This document shows, one piece after another, positions 1 through 8,546 of a DNA stretch of 64,000 nucleotides; positions within the stretch are counted from its first letter, which is position 1; each line of letters begins with the position of its first letter. The DNA is from Sipunculus nudus (Eukaryota > Annelida > Sipuncula > Golfingiida > Sipunculidae). The stretch spans positions 186,001-250,000 of the forward strand of contig JAPPUL010000071.1 in the NCBI GenBank assembly GCA_026874595.1, written 5' to 3'. Below the pieces are notes generated by a model. That model was not told the origin of the DNA and made no database searches. It saw nothing but the letters and a program-made list of their open reading frames with translations. The position numbers and the translations under genes were made by a program.

Positions 1-180
1 AAGCCTTCTGAAATCTCGTTTCTTTCGTCGCCTGTCCCGATAGGCATAGGATAACGCTCGCATTATGGCATCTTTTGCACTGTGGTATAACTTGCTACGA
101 CGCCCTCTATACCCTTTTGCCTGCTTTAATACCTTCTTTACTCTCTTATGATGTGATGGCCCGTTCTTTACTCTTGACAT
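1..180 (-). CDS. rplT: 50S ribosomal protein L20, partial
   Basis: This is the N-terminal 60 residues of ribosomal protein L20, an early 23S rRNA-binding assembly protein. The start is ATG at 180-178 and the gene runs off the left edge, so its C-terminal half is missing. The visible protein starts [16 protein letters not shown] and carries the typical [15 protein letters not shown] stretch of L20. It is the last visible gene of the thrS-infC-rpmI-rplT block, 56 bp downstream of rpmI. The classical order makes the call secure. Confidence 0.97.
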   Translation of the reverse strand, partial: MSRVKNGPSHHKRVKKVLKQAKGYRGRRSKLYHSAKDAIMRALSYAYRDRRRKKRDFRRL

Positions 181-236
181 CCCTTTTTACACCTTCCTAT
201 CTTTTTATTACTACTATATTTTTTTAATTAACAGCT

Positions 237-434
237 TTAGCTATACGGCAGCATCTTTAATACTCGTTTGTCATCTGCTCCTGTTAGCACTCCCTTGCGT
301 CTGTAATTTCTCTTCCTATCTGCACTCTTTTTTGTTAGTATATGACTTGCGTAGGCTTTGTTGCGTTTCACTTTCCCTTGCCGTGTTACCATGAATCTCT
401 TTTGGACCGACTTCTTTGTCTTTATCTTTGGCAC
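237..434 (-). CDS. rpmI: 50S ribosomal protein L35
   Basis: A small, very basic 65-residue protein starting [14 protein letters not shown], which is the L35 signature; L35 belongs to the large ribosomal subunit. The start codon is GTG, with a GGAG-type ribosome-binding site upstream on the minus strand. It lies between infC and rplT, the conserved arrangement in bacteria. Length matches the family (about 64-66 residues). In other bacteria this operon is repressed by L20; no leader structure was resolved here. Confidence 0.97.
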   Translation of the reverse strand: MPKIKTKKSVQKRFMVTRQGKVKRNKAYASHILTKKSADRKRNYRRKGVLTGADDKRVLKMLPYS

Positions 435-492
435 CTTATTTTGTCTCCTTTCTCCTTTTTTATAAATACTTTAAGCTACTTTAATATTGCCT

Positions 493-1020
493 TTACTCTT
501 TATTTGTATTTGTCTTTGTAGGTACTACTATCATTATCATCTGACGACCTTCAAGTTGTGGATGCCTCTCCACCGCTATATCCCCCCCAAGATCTATTCG
601 TAGCCGCTCTAATACCTCCTCCCCCAAATGCATATGCACCATCTCTCTTCCCCTAAACTGCATCGAGACCTTTATCTTATCTCCTTTCTCAAGAAAATTC
701 CTTATATGTTTTAATTTAAACTGATAGTCATGTTCGTCTATCTTTGGCCTTAGCTTTATCTCCTTTACATGTACCTTTGCTTGCTTTTTCCTTGCATCCC
801 GTGTTCGTTTCTTTTGTTCGAATTTATATTTCCCATAGTCCATTAACTTGCATACCGGCGGACTTGCCGTTGGAGATATCTCAACTAAGTCAAGTTCTTT
901 ATCCTCTCGAAGCTTTAATGCCGCCTCTATCCCTAAAACCCCAAGCTGCTTCCCATCTTCATCTAGTAAACGTACCTCGCTTACCCGTATCTGCTTGTTT
1001 ATTCGCAATCTCTTTTCTAT
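493..1020 (-). CDS. infC: Translation initiation factor IF-3, likely AUA start
   Basis: IF-3 binds the 30S subunit and checks initiator tRNA and start codon. The body is typical: RINKQIRVSEVRLLDEDG, then LVEISPTASPPVCKLMDYGK, a basic linker, and a C-terminal domain. No ATG or GTG lies upstream of the conserved N-terminus. An in-frame TTG at 1008-1006 would cut close to the conserved region and has no spaced Shine-Dalgarno (SD) sequence. An ATA codon at 1020-1018 sits 9 nt after GCGAGG and would give MEKRLRINKQ. IF-3 genes are known for rare start codons (AUU in E. coli) used for autoregulation, so ATA is my preferred start; TTG at 1008 is the alternative. The predicted protein is 175 residues, normal for IF-3. 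Confidence 0.93.
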   Translation of the reverse strand: MEKRLRINKQIRVSEVRLLDEDGKQLGVLGIEAALKLREDKELDLVEISPTASPPVCKLMDYGKYKFEQKKRTRDARKKQAKVHVKEIKLRPKIDEHDYQFKLKHIRNFLEKGDKIKVSMQFRGREMVHMHLGEEVLERLRIDLGGDIAVERHPQLEGRQMIMIVVPTKTNTNKE

Positions 1021-1056
1021 AGTTTTTTACCTCGCTTTTTGCCTTCTTTTACCCTT

Positions 1057-1104
1057 CTTCTGTCCTTCTTCTGTCCTTCTCTTCTGTCCTTCTTCTGTCC
1101 TTCT
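1057..1104. repeat. 24-bp perfect tandem duplication
   Basis: Two identical 24-bp pyrimidine-rich units (1057-1080 and 1081-1104) lie in the thrS-infC gap, and each contains two smaller CTTCTGTCC-type repeats. On the transcribed minus strand this is a purine-rich GAAGGACAGAAG tract in the infC leader. One of many such short duplications at gene junctions in this window. Confidence 0.9.
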
Positions 1105-1165
1105 CTTTCTAACTCTCTTTTTAATAAACTTTTATTATTCATTAAAAAGCTCGTTTATAACTTAC

Positions 1166-3124
1166 TTAAAACCCTTTAACATATTCTAAAAACTCCTTAA
1201 GACCCATCTTCCCCCTATCACCCTTATCTCGACTCCTTACAGATACTTTCTCCTCTGCCTCCTCCGCATCACCTAATATAAGCATAAATGGTATTTTTTC
1301 CAACTGTCCCTTTCTAATTTTATAGCCCAATTTCTCATTGCTATCGTCAAATGAGGCACGTATACCCCCATCCAAAAGCCTCCTCGTTACTTTTTCCCCA
1401 TACCCTTTGTGCTTATTTAGTATTGACAAGACCTTTACTTGTACAGGGGAAAGCCAATAGGGCAGCTTACCTTTATAATGTTCTAGCAATATCCCTATGA
1501 AACGTTCAAGTGAGCCAAGTACTGCTCGGTGTACCATTACCGGAGTGTGCTTTTTTCCATCTGATCCTTCGTACACCACTCCAAGCCTTTTGGGCATCGA
1601 AAAATCTATTTGCACTGTGCCGCATTGCCACTCCCGACCTAAGATGTCTTTTATATTGTATTCTATCTTCGGTCCGTAAAAAGCTCCCTCCCCAACCTTT
1701 ATCTTATAGTCAAGACCAAGACCTTTAAGCCTTTCTACAAGCGCATTAGTTGCAGCTTCCCATTCCTCTTCACTCCCTATATATTTTTTAGGGCGTGTTG
1801 CTATGTATATTTTATGTCCCTCAAATCCTAAATGATTATATACACTTTGTATGTACTTTATTATCTCCTCTATTTCATCTCCTAGCTGGCTTTGTTCACA
1901 AAATATATGCGCATCGTCTTGTGTGAAGTTTCTTACGCGGAATAAGCCATGCAATACCCCTGAAAGCTCGTGTCTGTGCACCAAGCCAAATTCTGATAGC
2001 CTATAGGGCAGCTCTTTATACGATCTTATTCGACTTTTATATATTAAACAATGGGCCGGGCAGTTCATTGGCTTTAGCGCATATTCTCGCTCGTCTATCT
2101 CCGTGAAGTACATGTTCTCTTTGAAATTATCATAATGTCCGCTTTTATGCCATAAAACACTATTTAACATTACAGGCGTCTCCACCTCGCTATACCCTCT
2201 TTTGACGTTCTCTTCTCTTATGAATTTTGTCAGCTCCTCGTATATTATCTTTCCCTTTTCATGCCAAAATGGAAACCCTGGCGCTTCCTCTTGAAAACTA
2301 AATAACTCAAGTTCTCTACCCAGTTTTCTATGATCTCTTTCTTTTGCTTCCAAAAGCATATTTAAATGCTCTTTAAGTTCTGCTTTACTGAAAAAGGCTG
2401 TCCCGTATATCCGCTGCAGCATTTTGTTCGTGCTTATGCCTCGCCAGTAGGCTCCTGCTACGCTCGTTAGCTTGAATGCCTTTAGATATCTTGTGTTTGG
2501 GATGTGAGGACCTTTACATAAATCTGTAAACTCACCTTGCTCGTATAGCGAAACCTCTTCTATCCCCCGTTCTGATAAGCTACTTAATATCTCTACTTTG
2601 TAATTATCACCGCGTCTTCTAAAGTATTTTATCGCCTTATCTATTCCTTCATCTCGTCGGCTAAACCTATAACCCTCATTCACTATCTTTTCCATCTCTT
2701 TACTTATTAATTCAAGGTCTTCTTCCGTTAAGCGCTTCTCAAGTTCAAAATCATAATAAAAACCATCCCGTATAGTCGGCCCTATCGCATACTTTGTCCC
2801 AGGATATAATCTAACAACTGCTTGGGCCATTATATGTGCTGTGCTGTGCCTTAGAATGTCAAGTGCTTCTTCATCTGCTTTTAATATAAAATCTAATCTC
2901 CCGCCCCTAAGCAATCTCTTTGATACGTCATATACTTCCCCGGCAAAGCGACACGCTACCACCTCTTTGAGCAATTCTTTGCCTCCTATATCCTCCACTA
3001 CACGCCAAGTTTCTATCCCCTTAGCATATCTACCCCTACCCCCATCACTAAATATAATCTCAACTTCTGCTCCATCTACATCATCAAGCTCTACTCTATT
3101 GTTTCTTGAATCCTTTTCTTCCAT
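1166..3124 (-). CDS. thrS: Threonine--tRNA ligase
   Basis: Charges tRNA-Thr with threonine in the cytoplasm. The 652-residue protein has the usual order: TGS-like N-terminal domain (about 1-60), editing domain with HSTAHIMAQAV (about residue 90) and class II catalytic core with MNCPAHCLIYKS and FRVRNFTQDDAHIFC. It ends with a catalytic motif GSLERFIGILLEHYKGKLPYWLSP region and an anticodon-binding domain. The start is ATG. It heads the thrS-infC-rpmI-rplT block, with a 145-bp gap before infC. No T-box leader was seen in the short upstream gap. Length is normal. Confidence 0.97.
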   Translation of the reverse strand: MEEKDSRNNRVELDDVDGAEVEIIFSDGGRGRYAKGIETWRVVEDIGGKELLKEVVACRFAGEVYDVSKRLLRGGRLDFILKADEEALDILRHSTAHIMAQAVVRLYPGTKYAIGPTIRDGFYYDFELEKRLTEEDLELISKEMEKIVNEGYRFSRRDEGIDKAIKYFRRRGDNYKVEILSSLSERGIEEVSLYEQGEFTDLCKGPHIPNTRYLKAFKLTSVAGAYWRGISTNKMLQRIYGTAFFSKAELKEHLNMLLEAKERDHRKLGRELELFSFQEEAPGFPFWHEKGKIIYEELTKFIREENVKRGYSEVETPVMLNSVLWHKSGHYDNFKENMYFTEIDEREYALKPMNCPAHCLIYKSRIRSYKELPYRLSEFGLVHRHELSGVLHGLFRVRNFTQDDAHIFCEQSQLGDEIEEIIKYIQSVYNHLGFEGHKIYIATRPKKYIGSEEEWEAATNALVERLKGLGLDYKIKVGEGAFYGPKIEYNIKDILGREWQCGTVQIDFSMPKRLGVVYEGSDGKKHTPVMVHRAVLGSLERFIGILLEHYKGKLPYWLSPVQVKVLSILNKHKGYGEKVTRRLLDGGIRASFDDSNEKLGYKIRKGQLEKIPFMLILGDAEEAEEKVSVRSRDKGDRGKMGLKEFLEYVKGF

Positions 3125-3128
3125 CTAG

Positions 3129-3158
3129 CTATATTCTCTATATCTATATTCTCTATAT
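3129..3158. repeat. 15-bp perfect tandem duplication
   Basis: Unit CTATATTCTCTATAT occurs twice in direct tandem just upstream of the thrS start codon, in the secF-thrS gap. The placement means it lies in or next to the thrS leader. Confidence 0.88.
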
Positions 3159-3196
3159 TTTATAAATTCTATCCTGTCCCTAAAAACAATACCATT

Positions 3197-4402
3197 CTAA
3201 GCTTGCGCCTGCTTCCTCTTCTTACCACCATCCCTCCCTCTCTTCAACATCAAGTCTTCCCACAACACTAATATTGGACTTGCTATGAATATTGAACTGT
3301 AAGTACCTACAAATACTCCTATCAAAAGTGCAAATGATAAATTCTCAAGCGCCTTGCCACCATATACATATATACAAAGAACTACAAATAAGGTCGTTAG
3401 CGATGTTACCATCGTTCTACTTAAACTTTGGCTTATACTCTTATTTACTACTAGTACGTAATCTTGTGTTGTCAGCAATTGTTGATTCTCGCGTATTCTG
3501 TCAAATACTATTATTGTATCGTTTAATGAATATCCCATTATTGTCAGTAGCGCTACTATTATTGTCGTGTCTATCTCTCGTCCAAATAATAATATAAAAC
3601 TTATTAATATCAAAACATCGTGTAATAACGCTACTATTGCGGCAATACCAAATTTAAACTGAAATCTAAGCCCTATATACAAAAGTATCAACACCAATAC
3701 CAAAAGACTCACCTTTAATGCTTGACCCTTTATAACTTCTCCTTGAGTCGGATCGTAGGTTGTTTTACTATCTATTGTTACCTCTTTATACCTTTCTTGC
3801 AACGGGTTTACTAAAAGTTTGTCGGTTATTAGATCATTCACGCTAAGTATTACTCCAAACCCTTCCTCGTTAGATTCTATCTCGCTCCGTGACCCAAAGT
3901 GTTTTAGAAGTTCTACCTTATCTACAGCATCTACATCCTCTCCTTTATCTCTCCCCTTATCTCCCCCCTTTATCCCCTCCTTCTTAAGCTTAAACCGTAT
4001 CTCGTTAGCAGTATACAATATCTCTCCGTCTAGTACAAGACCTCTGTGTTTATCGCTTAGAATGCTTATCTGCTTGCTGACATACTCTTTAAGCTCCTCC
4101 TCTGCTAAGCTTTCCCCTACCTTCGCCTTTATCAAAAAACTACTTCTTCCCGCATCAGCTCCACCATCAACTCCATCCTCGCTACCCACCTTTATTACAC
4201 TCGCATTCTCCCCCAACACCCCCTCAAGTTCTCTTACTACAATCTCTCCTTTTAAGCCTACTTGTATTTGTACTCCTCCTGCAAAATCTATCCCGTAACT
4301 AAAACCACCTCCTATTACGTAAAGTATTAACCCCATCAAAAGCAACAGTCCCGAAAATATAAATGCTATATTTTTAAACTTTATAAAGTTTAGCTCTTTC
4401 AA
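3197..4402 (-). CDS. secF: Protein translocase subunit SecF
   Basis: SecF works with SecD to drive late steps of Sec export using the proton or sodium gradient. The 401-residue protein has an N-terminal membrane segment (about 10-32), the YGIDFAGGVQIQVG motif, a periplasmic domain and five further membrane segments. The family motif GYSLNDTIIVFDRIREN lies near residue 290. A hydrophilic KGGDKGRDKGED stretch (about 145-157) is low-complexity and not a family feature. The start is TTG at 4402, with AAGGA nine bases upstream. It follows secD by 106 bp, as in most bacteria. Confidence 0.95.
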   Translation of the reverse strand: MKELNFIKFKNIAFIFSGLLLLMGLILYVIGGGFSYGIDFAGGVQIQVGLKGEIVVRELEGVLGENASVIKVGSEDGVDGGADAGRSSFLIKAKVGESLAEEELKEYVSKQISILSDKHRGLVLDGEILYTANEIRFKLKKEGIKGGDKGRDKGEDVDAVDKVELLKHFGSRSEIESNEEGFGVILSVNDLITDKLLVNPLQERYKEVTIDSKTTYDPTQGEVIKGQALKVSLLVLVLILLYIGLRFQFKFGIAAIVALLHDVLILISFILLFGREIDTTIIVALLTIMGYSLNDTIIVFDRIRENQQLLTTQDYVLVVNKSISQSLSRTMVTSLTTLFVVLCIYVYGGKALENLSFALLIGVFVGTYSSIFIASPILVLWEDLMLKRGRDGGKKRKQAQA

Positions 4403-4431
4403 TTAATTTATCCTTCTTCTTTTTCTTCTCT

Positions 4432-4450
4432 TATATTGCATATATTGCAT
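4432..4450. repeat. 9-bp tandem repeat in the secD-secF gap
   Basis: TATATTGCA is repeated twice head-to-tail, followed by a further TATAT, between secD and secF. It is short and AT-rich, so it could be chance on its own; it is listed because it fits the window-wide pattern. Confidence 0.55.
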
Positions 4451-4508
4451 ATATAATCTGCATATGAACTTGCTTCTGGCTCCTTAAGCTTTTTATTCTC
4501 TTATGCAT

Positions 4509-6611
4509 TTATACATACACTTTCTTTAATCGCAGTACGTCTGTTAAATAATCAAAGACTAACCGTGTTACGAATAATGCTGTGAACATGCTTCCCACTA
4601 TACCTACCATCAGTGTTACTCCAAATCCCTTTATTATCCCTGTCCCTATTTGCGATAATATAAATGCTACCAACACTGTTGTTATATTTGAATCAAATAT
4701 CGCGCTGAAGGCTTTTTCGTATGCTGAGGATATTACCGAGGCTCGGCTCTTGCCAAGCTTTGTCTCCTCGCGCATCCTCTCAAATATTATTACGTTTGCA
4801 TCTACTGCCATCCCTATAGTAAGTATTATTCCTGCTATCCCCGGTAATGTCAGGGTATAACCAAAGGCTGACAACACCGACAACAACAAATAGATATTTA
4901 GCATAAGTCCAAATACCGCTATCACTCCTGATAGCTTATAGTAAAATATCATGAATATTACCACTACCCCAAGTCCTACAAATACTGATAGGGCTCCCTG
5001 TTTTACCGTCTCCTCCCCTAGCTCTGCTCCTATTGTTATCGTACTCTCTACATTAAGACGCGCCGGCAATACTCCTGCCTTCAATATCGCAACAAGCTGT
5101 TTTACCTCTTCTATCTTCGGATTGCTGCCAAGCGTTATCCGCCCACGCCCTCTTATCTCAGTGTTTATTACCGGGGCGCTCTTTACTTTGCCATCAAGCA
5201 CTATTGCAAGACGGTTTTGGATGTTCTCTCGGGTTACTTTTGCAAACTGATTTACTCCCTCTCCTTTAAATTCAAAACCTACTTCCGGCTTGCCTGTTCG
5301 CCCGTCGTAATCTTCTCGTGCATCGCCCAATAACCGACCCGCTACTTCTACCTTATTCTTTAATACGTAATAACCGCTTATATATACATTGCCAAATTCA
5401 TCGCTCTCCTCTTGCGGATATACGTTTGACTCGGAAACCCCTTCCCCAAACTTTATCCCATACCCTGAAAGCTCTTCTGCTACCTCTTTTAGCAGCTTAT
5501 AGCTTTCTCCGTCGTAACTTACATGTCGGACATCTATTAAACCGCGTGCCTCCCCGCTTTGTACGTAATATTTTGTCGGGATACGTCGCATCACTTCCTC
5601 ATCTACTATATGAAAACTAAGTTGACCGGCTCCTGTTATTGTCTTTACTGTGTCGTTTACTTTTCGCTTGTCAAGCTCCGGTAACTCCACAAATATTGTG
5701 TCCCCAAGCCCTTTGCTTATTTTTGGCTCCGATACCCCAAATTTGTCTATCCGATTCCTTATTATCTCTATTGCGTTCTCTGTCGATTCTAAAAGTTCTC
5801 TCTCAAGCGATTTTATGTATTCTTCCTTAATCTCCCCTGCTCGCTTTGATATATATTCATCCTCTCCACCTGTCTCCTCCCCTGCATCCTCAAGCTCATC
5901 TTTTTCTATCTCTTTTAGCTCCTTCTTTAGGCTTGTATGCGATATTAATACTTTGTCTTCATCTACCACTCCCCCATTTGTTATCTCTTCTCCTATCTCA
6001 TTCTTGTCTTCAAGCCCGTATATTTCATAATTCTTTCTAAGCTTCTTTATTAAGTCTCTTTTGTCTACTGATATCGATAGATGTGTCCCTCCCGATAGGT
6101 CAAGTCCTAGCTTTATTATGTTTTTACGCATCCCTTTAAGCTCTATTGCTCGGTCTATCTCTTCTTTAATCTCTTGTGCCTCTTTTGTTCCCTTCTTATA
6201 GCTCTGCCACTCTGAGGCCTTGTCCGCGAAAAGCTTCTCCTTTATCGCTTCATTTGCGTTTAGTATATATTCCTCTCCTCTATTCCTGTAGGGCCTAAGG
6301 TTTAACATATACTCGCCATCGCTTCCTTTCACCCTTTGTTCTCTTCGGGGTAAATGCTTTTTTATCTCTTCTATCTTATTTTCATATCTTTGATTTAACT
6401 GTGATAGCTCTATTGATGTCTTGTTATATTTTCTTTGTTCTTCTTCGCTTAAAAGAAAATGCCAGTATATGCTTGGATATATTACATATCCGCATAAAAC
6501 CAATACTAGCACCACTATTATCATTCTTAATGTCTTGCTCTGCATCCTCTCTCCTGATTTCGATCTGTAGCCTGCGTCCCTTTTTTTCTTGCTTGCTCTT
6601 TTTCTTATCAA
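4509..6611 (-). CDS. secD: Protein translocase subunit SecD
   Basis: Partner of SecF in the SecDF export motor. The 700-residue protein has one N-terminal membrane segment (about 28-50) and the GLDLSGGTHLSISVD motif (about 168-182). A large periplasmic region contains GAGQLSFHIVDEE, and the C-terminal membrane bundle contains ITIGMAVDANVIIFERMREE. An acidic insert near residues 235-265 makes it longer than many SecD proteins. The start is TTG at 6611 (MIRKRASKKKRD). It lies downstream of yajC and upstream of secF, all in one direction, consistent with one operon. Confidence 0.95.
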   Translation of the reverse strand: MIRKRASKKKRDAGYRSKSGERMQSKTLRMIIVVLVLVLCGYVIYPSIYWHFLLSEEEQRKYNKTSIELSQLNQRYENKIEEIKKHLPRREQRVKGSDGEYMLNLRPYRNRGEEYILNANEAIKEKLFADKASEWQSYKKGTKEAQEIKEEIDRAIELKGMRKNIIKLGLDLSGGTHLSISVDKRDLIKKLRKNYEIYGLEDKNEIGEEITNGGVVDEDKVLISHTSLKKELKEIEKDELEDAGEETGGEDEYISKRAGEIKEEYIKSLERELLESTENAIEIIRNRIDKFGVSEPKISKGLGDTIFVELPELDKRKVNDTVKTITGAGQLSFHIVDEEVMRRIPTKYYVQSGEARGLIDVRHVSYDGESYKLLKEVAEELSGYGIKFGEGVSESNVYPQEESDEFGNVYISGYYVLKNKVEVAGRLLGDAREDYDGRTGKPEVGFEFKGEGVNQFAKVTRENIQNRLAIVLDGKVKSAPVINTEIRGRGRITLGSNPKIEEVKQLVAILKAGVLPARLNVESTITIGAELGEETVKQGALSVFVGLGVVVIFMIFYYKLSGVIAVFGLMLNIYLLLSVLSAFGYTLTLPGIAGIILTIGMAVDANVIIFERMREETKLGKSRASVISSAYEKAFSAIFDSNITTVLVAFILSQIGTGIIKGFGVTLMVGIVGSMFTALFVTRLVFDYLTDVLRLKKVYV

Positions 6612-6646
6612 TAATTTGTTTTTTTAGATTTGACTACTTACCCATT

Positions 6647-6702
6647 CTCCTTATTCCCCTCTCCTTATTCCCCTCTCCTTTGCCCTTCCTTTGCCCTTCC
6701 TT
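6647..6702. repeat. Two adjacent tandem duplications between yajC and secD
   Basis: CTCCTTATTCCCCT (14 bp) is duplicated at 6647-6674, and TGCCCTTCCTT (11 bp) is duplicated at 6681-6702. Both copies of each are identical. On the transcribed strand they place AAGGAG-like runs upstream of secD, so they might influence ribosome loading, but that is inference. Confidence 0.88.
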
Positions 6703-6750
6703 TATAAGTTCTTTACTAAGTTCTTCATCTACGCGCCTACGTTACGTCGC

Positions 6751-7077
6751 CTACGTCGCCTCTGCCTCCTTCTCTACCACCCCTGATATCGCCGACTTGG
6801 CTATCTCCACTTTTACATCTTCTGATATCTTTGCAACTACTATGTGTTCCTTTACATTCACTACAACCGCATAAAGACCACCAGCTGTTACAAATTTATC
6901 GCCTTTCCCTAAGGTGTCTATCTGCTTTTTTAATGTCTTTTGTCGCTTTTGTTGCGGTCTTATTAATAAAAAATAAAATATTACAAATATCCCCGCCATC
7001 ATTAGTATCGTTGGTAAAAATCCTTGCCCGCCATCTTGTTGTCCAACTAATACTACATTTAATATATCTTCCAACAT
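6751..7077 (-). CDS. yajC: Preprotein translocase accessory subunit YajC
   Basis: A 108-residue single-span membrane protein of the SecDF-YajC complex. It has the hallmark hydrophobic helix followed by FLLIRPQQKRQKTLKKQ (about residues 36-52) and then LGKGDKFVTAGGLYAVVVNV, the conserved YajC cytoplasmic domain. The start is ATG at 7077. It is the first gene of the yajC-secD-secF run; a candidate promoter lies 79-107 bp upstream. Confidence 0.95.
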   Translation of the reverse strand: MLEDILNVVLVGQQDGGQGFLPTILMMAGIFVIFYFLLIRPQQKRQKTLKKQIDTLGKGDKFVTAGGLYAVVVNVKEHIVVAKISEDVKVEIAKSAISGVVEKEAEAT

Positions 7078-7155
7078 CCATTTCTCTCCTTATAACTTTT
7101 TTTCGTCCTAACTGCTACCGTATTCCCCCCTTCAATCCTCACGTAGAACAACTAC

Positions 7156-7184
7156 AGTATAATAAATTATTTATTATTCGACAA
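7156..7184 (-). promoter_or_regulatory. Candidate sigma-70 promoter for yajC-secD-secF
   Basis: Read on the minus strand, TTGTCG (7184-7179) and TATACT (7161-7156) are separated by exactly 17 bp. That is 4/6 and 5/6 matches to the sigma-70 consensus. It would start RNA near 7149, about 70 nt before the yajC ATG. Seen by eye in an AT-rich region, so chance is possible. Confidence 0.5.
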
Positions 7185-7285
7185 TTTTTTATATACTCTA
7201 TTTTTTTATCTTCTTAACTCTCTTTATCTTTGTCTTTATCTCTCTCTTATATATATATTTTGTACCTTAAAAAAAGGTTTTGCTT

Positions 7286-8104
7286 ATGATCTCTATTATA
7301 ATCCCTACTCTAAATGTTAATCCTTTCTCGCTTAAGCAAATTATTACCAACATTATCTTACAGAATGTCCAATCTGAAATTATTATATCTGAGGGGCGGT
7401 ATAACCATATGGACTCTAGCTTCTTAGAGTTTCTAAACTCTATTCATACTTCTTTCCCGAAAGATACCTTTAAGTACAATATTAAACTAATTCAAAATGA
7501 GAACAAGCATATCGTCCTCTCAAGAGGACAATCTATTAACCTTGCCGCCAAATACGCTTCTTTCAACATTCTCCTTTTTATTCATGATGATATGTTATTA
7601 CCACAATTTGCTCTTAAAAAGATTATCGCTTCTTTTACAGATAATAAATCTCTCGTTGCTGGCGGATTCTTAAAACACTATGACCCCTCTTTTGCTTACT
7701 CCATTTACCAAACCTTTGTAAATGCTAGAACTCTCTTCTTTAAAAGACTTGTCGGGACTAATGCAATTTTCATTAAAAAAGATGTCTTCGGTTCAAATCC
7801 ATTCCCTAACCATTTTATGGAGGACTTTGTTTTCTCCTACAGCACTCTTCGGCGATTTAACAAAAAGAATATTTCTATCATTAAAGATTATGTTGTTGTG
7901 TCTTCTAAAAAATATATCGCAGACGGCCCCTTGAAAGCCATTTGTGCCAACTATATTATTGTTTTGCTTTTTAAATTTGGTGTTCGGGATTTCAAAATAC
8001 TTAAGGATATCTATACCTTACAAAAGCAAGACCACAAAGCTTTTACGCGTATTCTAAAACTTGCTGTTAAAGCTTTACTTCATTTAAATAAACCTATTAT
8101 TTAA
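7286..8104 (+). CDS. Family 2 glycosyltransferase, lagging-strand gene
   Basis: A 272-residue GT-A fold glycosyltransferase. It starts MISIIIPTLNVN, has a DxD-like HDDMLL near residue 95, then AGGFLKHYD, GTNAIFIKKDVFG and the acidic HFMEDFVFS motif. This pattern resembles the small transferases annotated as rSAM/selenodomain-associated transferase 2; the sugar and acceptor cannot be told. The ATG at 7286 is preferred over the in-frame TTG at 7280 because AAAAGG lies 8 nt upstream of it. It is divergent from yajC. It is C/T-rich in its coding strand, so rich in Asn, Ser, Phe and Ile, like other lagging-strand genes here. Confidence 0.82.
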   Translation: MISIIIPTLNVNPFSLKQIITNIILQNVQSEIIISEGRYNHMDSSFLEFLNSIHTSFPKDTFKYNIKLIQNENKHIVLSRGQSINLAAKYASFNILLFIHDDMLLPQFALKKIIASFTDNKSLVAGGFLKHYDPSFAYSIYQTFVNARTLFFKRLVGTNAIFIKKDVFGSNPFPNHFMEDFVFSYSTLRRFNKKNISIIKDYVVVSSKKYIADGPLKAICANYIIVLLFKFGVRDFKILKDIYTLQKQDHKAFTRILKLAVKALLHLNKPII

Positions 8105-8168
8105 ATAAAGCTCATTTTACTCATTATAAAATAAGGTATGACAAGCTGCTGTAGCTAACTCGCTTACT

Positions 8169-8387
8169 CTATTTCTTCCTAATAACTCGTTTTTGAGTTT
8201 GGCGCCTTGCTCGCTTTTGTAGCTTACGTTTTAATATCTCTCTTTGTCGTTTTTTTTGCATACTCGGCTTTTCGTAGAATGAACGCTTTTTTAATTCTCG
8301 GTTTATTCCATCTCGTTCACACTTTTTACGAAAACGCCTTACCGCTTGATCTATCGGTTCGCCCTCTCCTACTTCAATTTTTGTCAT
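8169..8387 (-). CDS. rpsU: 30S ribosomal protein S21
   Basis: A 72-residue, strongly basic protein starting MTKIEVGEGEPIDQAVRRF and continuing with RELKKRSFYEKPSMQKKR, which is the S21 pattern. S21 helps the small subunit in mRNA binding at initiation. It is convergent with the upstream plus-strand glycosyltransferase and downstream of the broken aminotransferase gene. Length is normal. Confidence 0.95.
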   Translation of the reverse strand: MTKIEVGEGEPIDQAVRRFRKKCERDGINRELKKRSFYEKPSMQKKRQREILKRKLQKRARRQTQKRVIRKK

Positions 8388-8546
8388 ATTACCTGCCTGT
8401 CTTTTTATTTTATTTTATTTTTACCCCAACACCTTTATCTCTTACCTATATCTATTATCTATATCCATTATCTCTATCTACTATAATTATTACACTGCTA
8501 TTTATTACGCCAAAACTGCTCTTCAGCATACCCATTTCATCATACC

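Noticed and set aside
3819-4298. Long plus-strand open frames opposite secF, secD, atp and other minus-strand genes
   Set aside because: They are antisense shadows: Ser, Pro, Leu and Thr-rich translations with no start signals, lying wholly on recognised genes.
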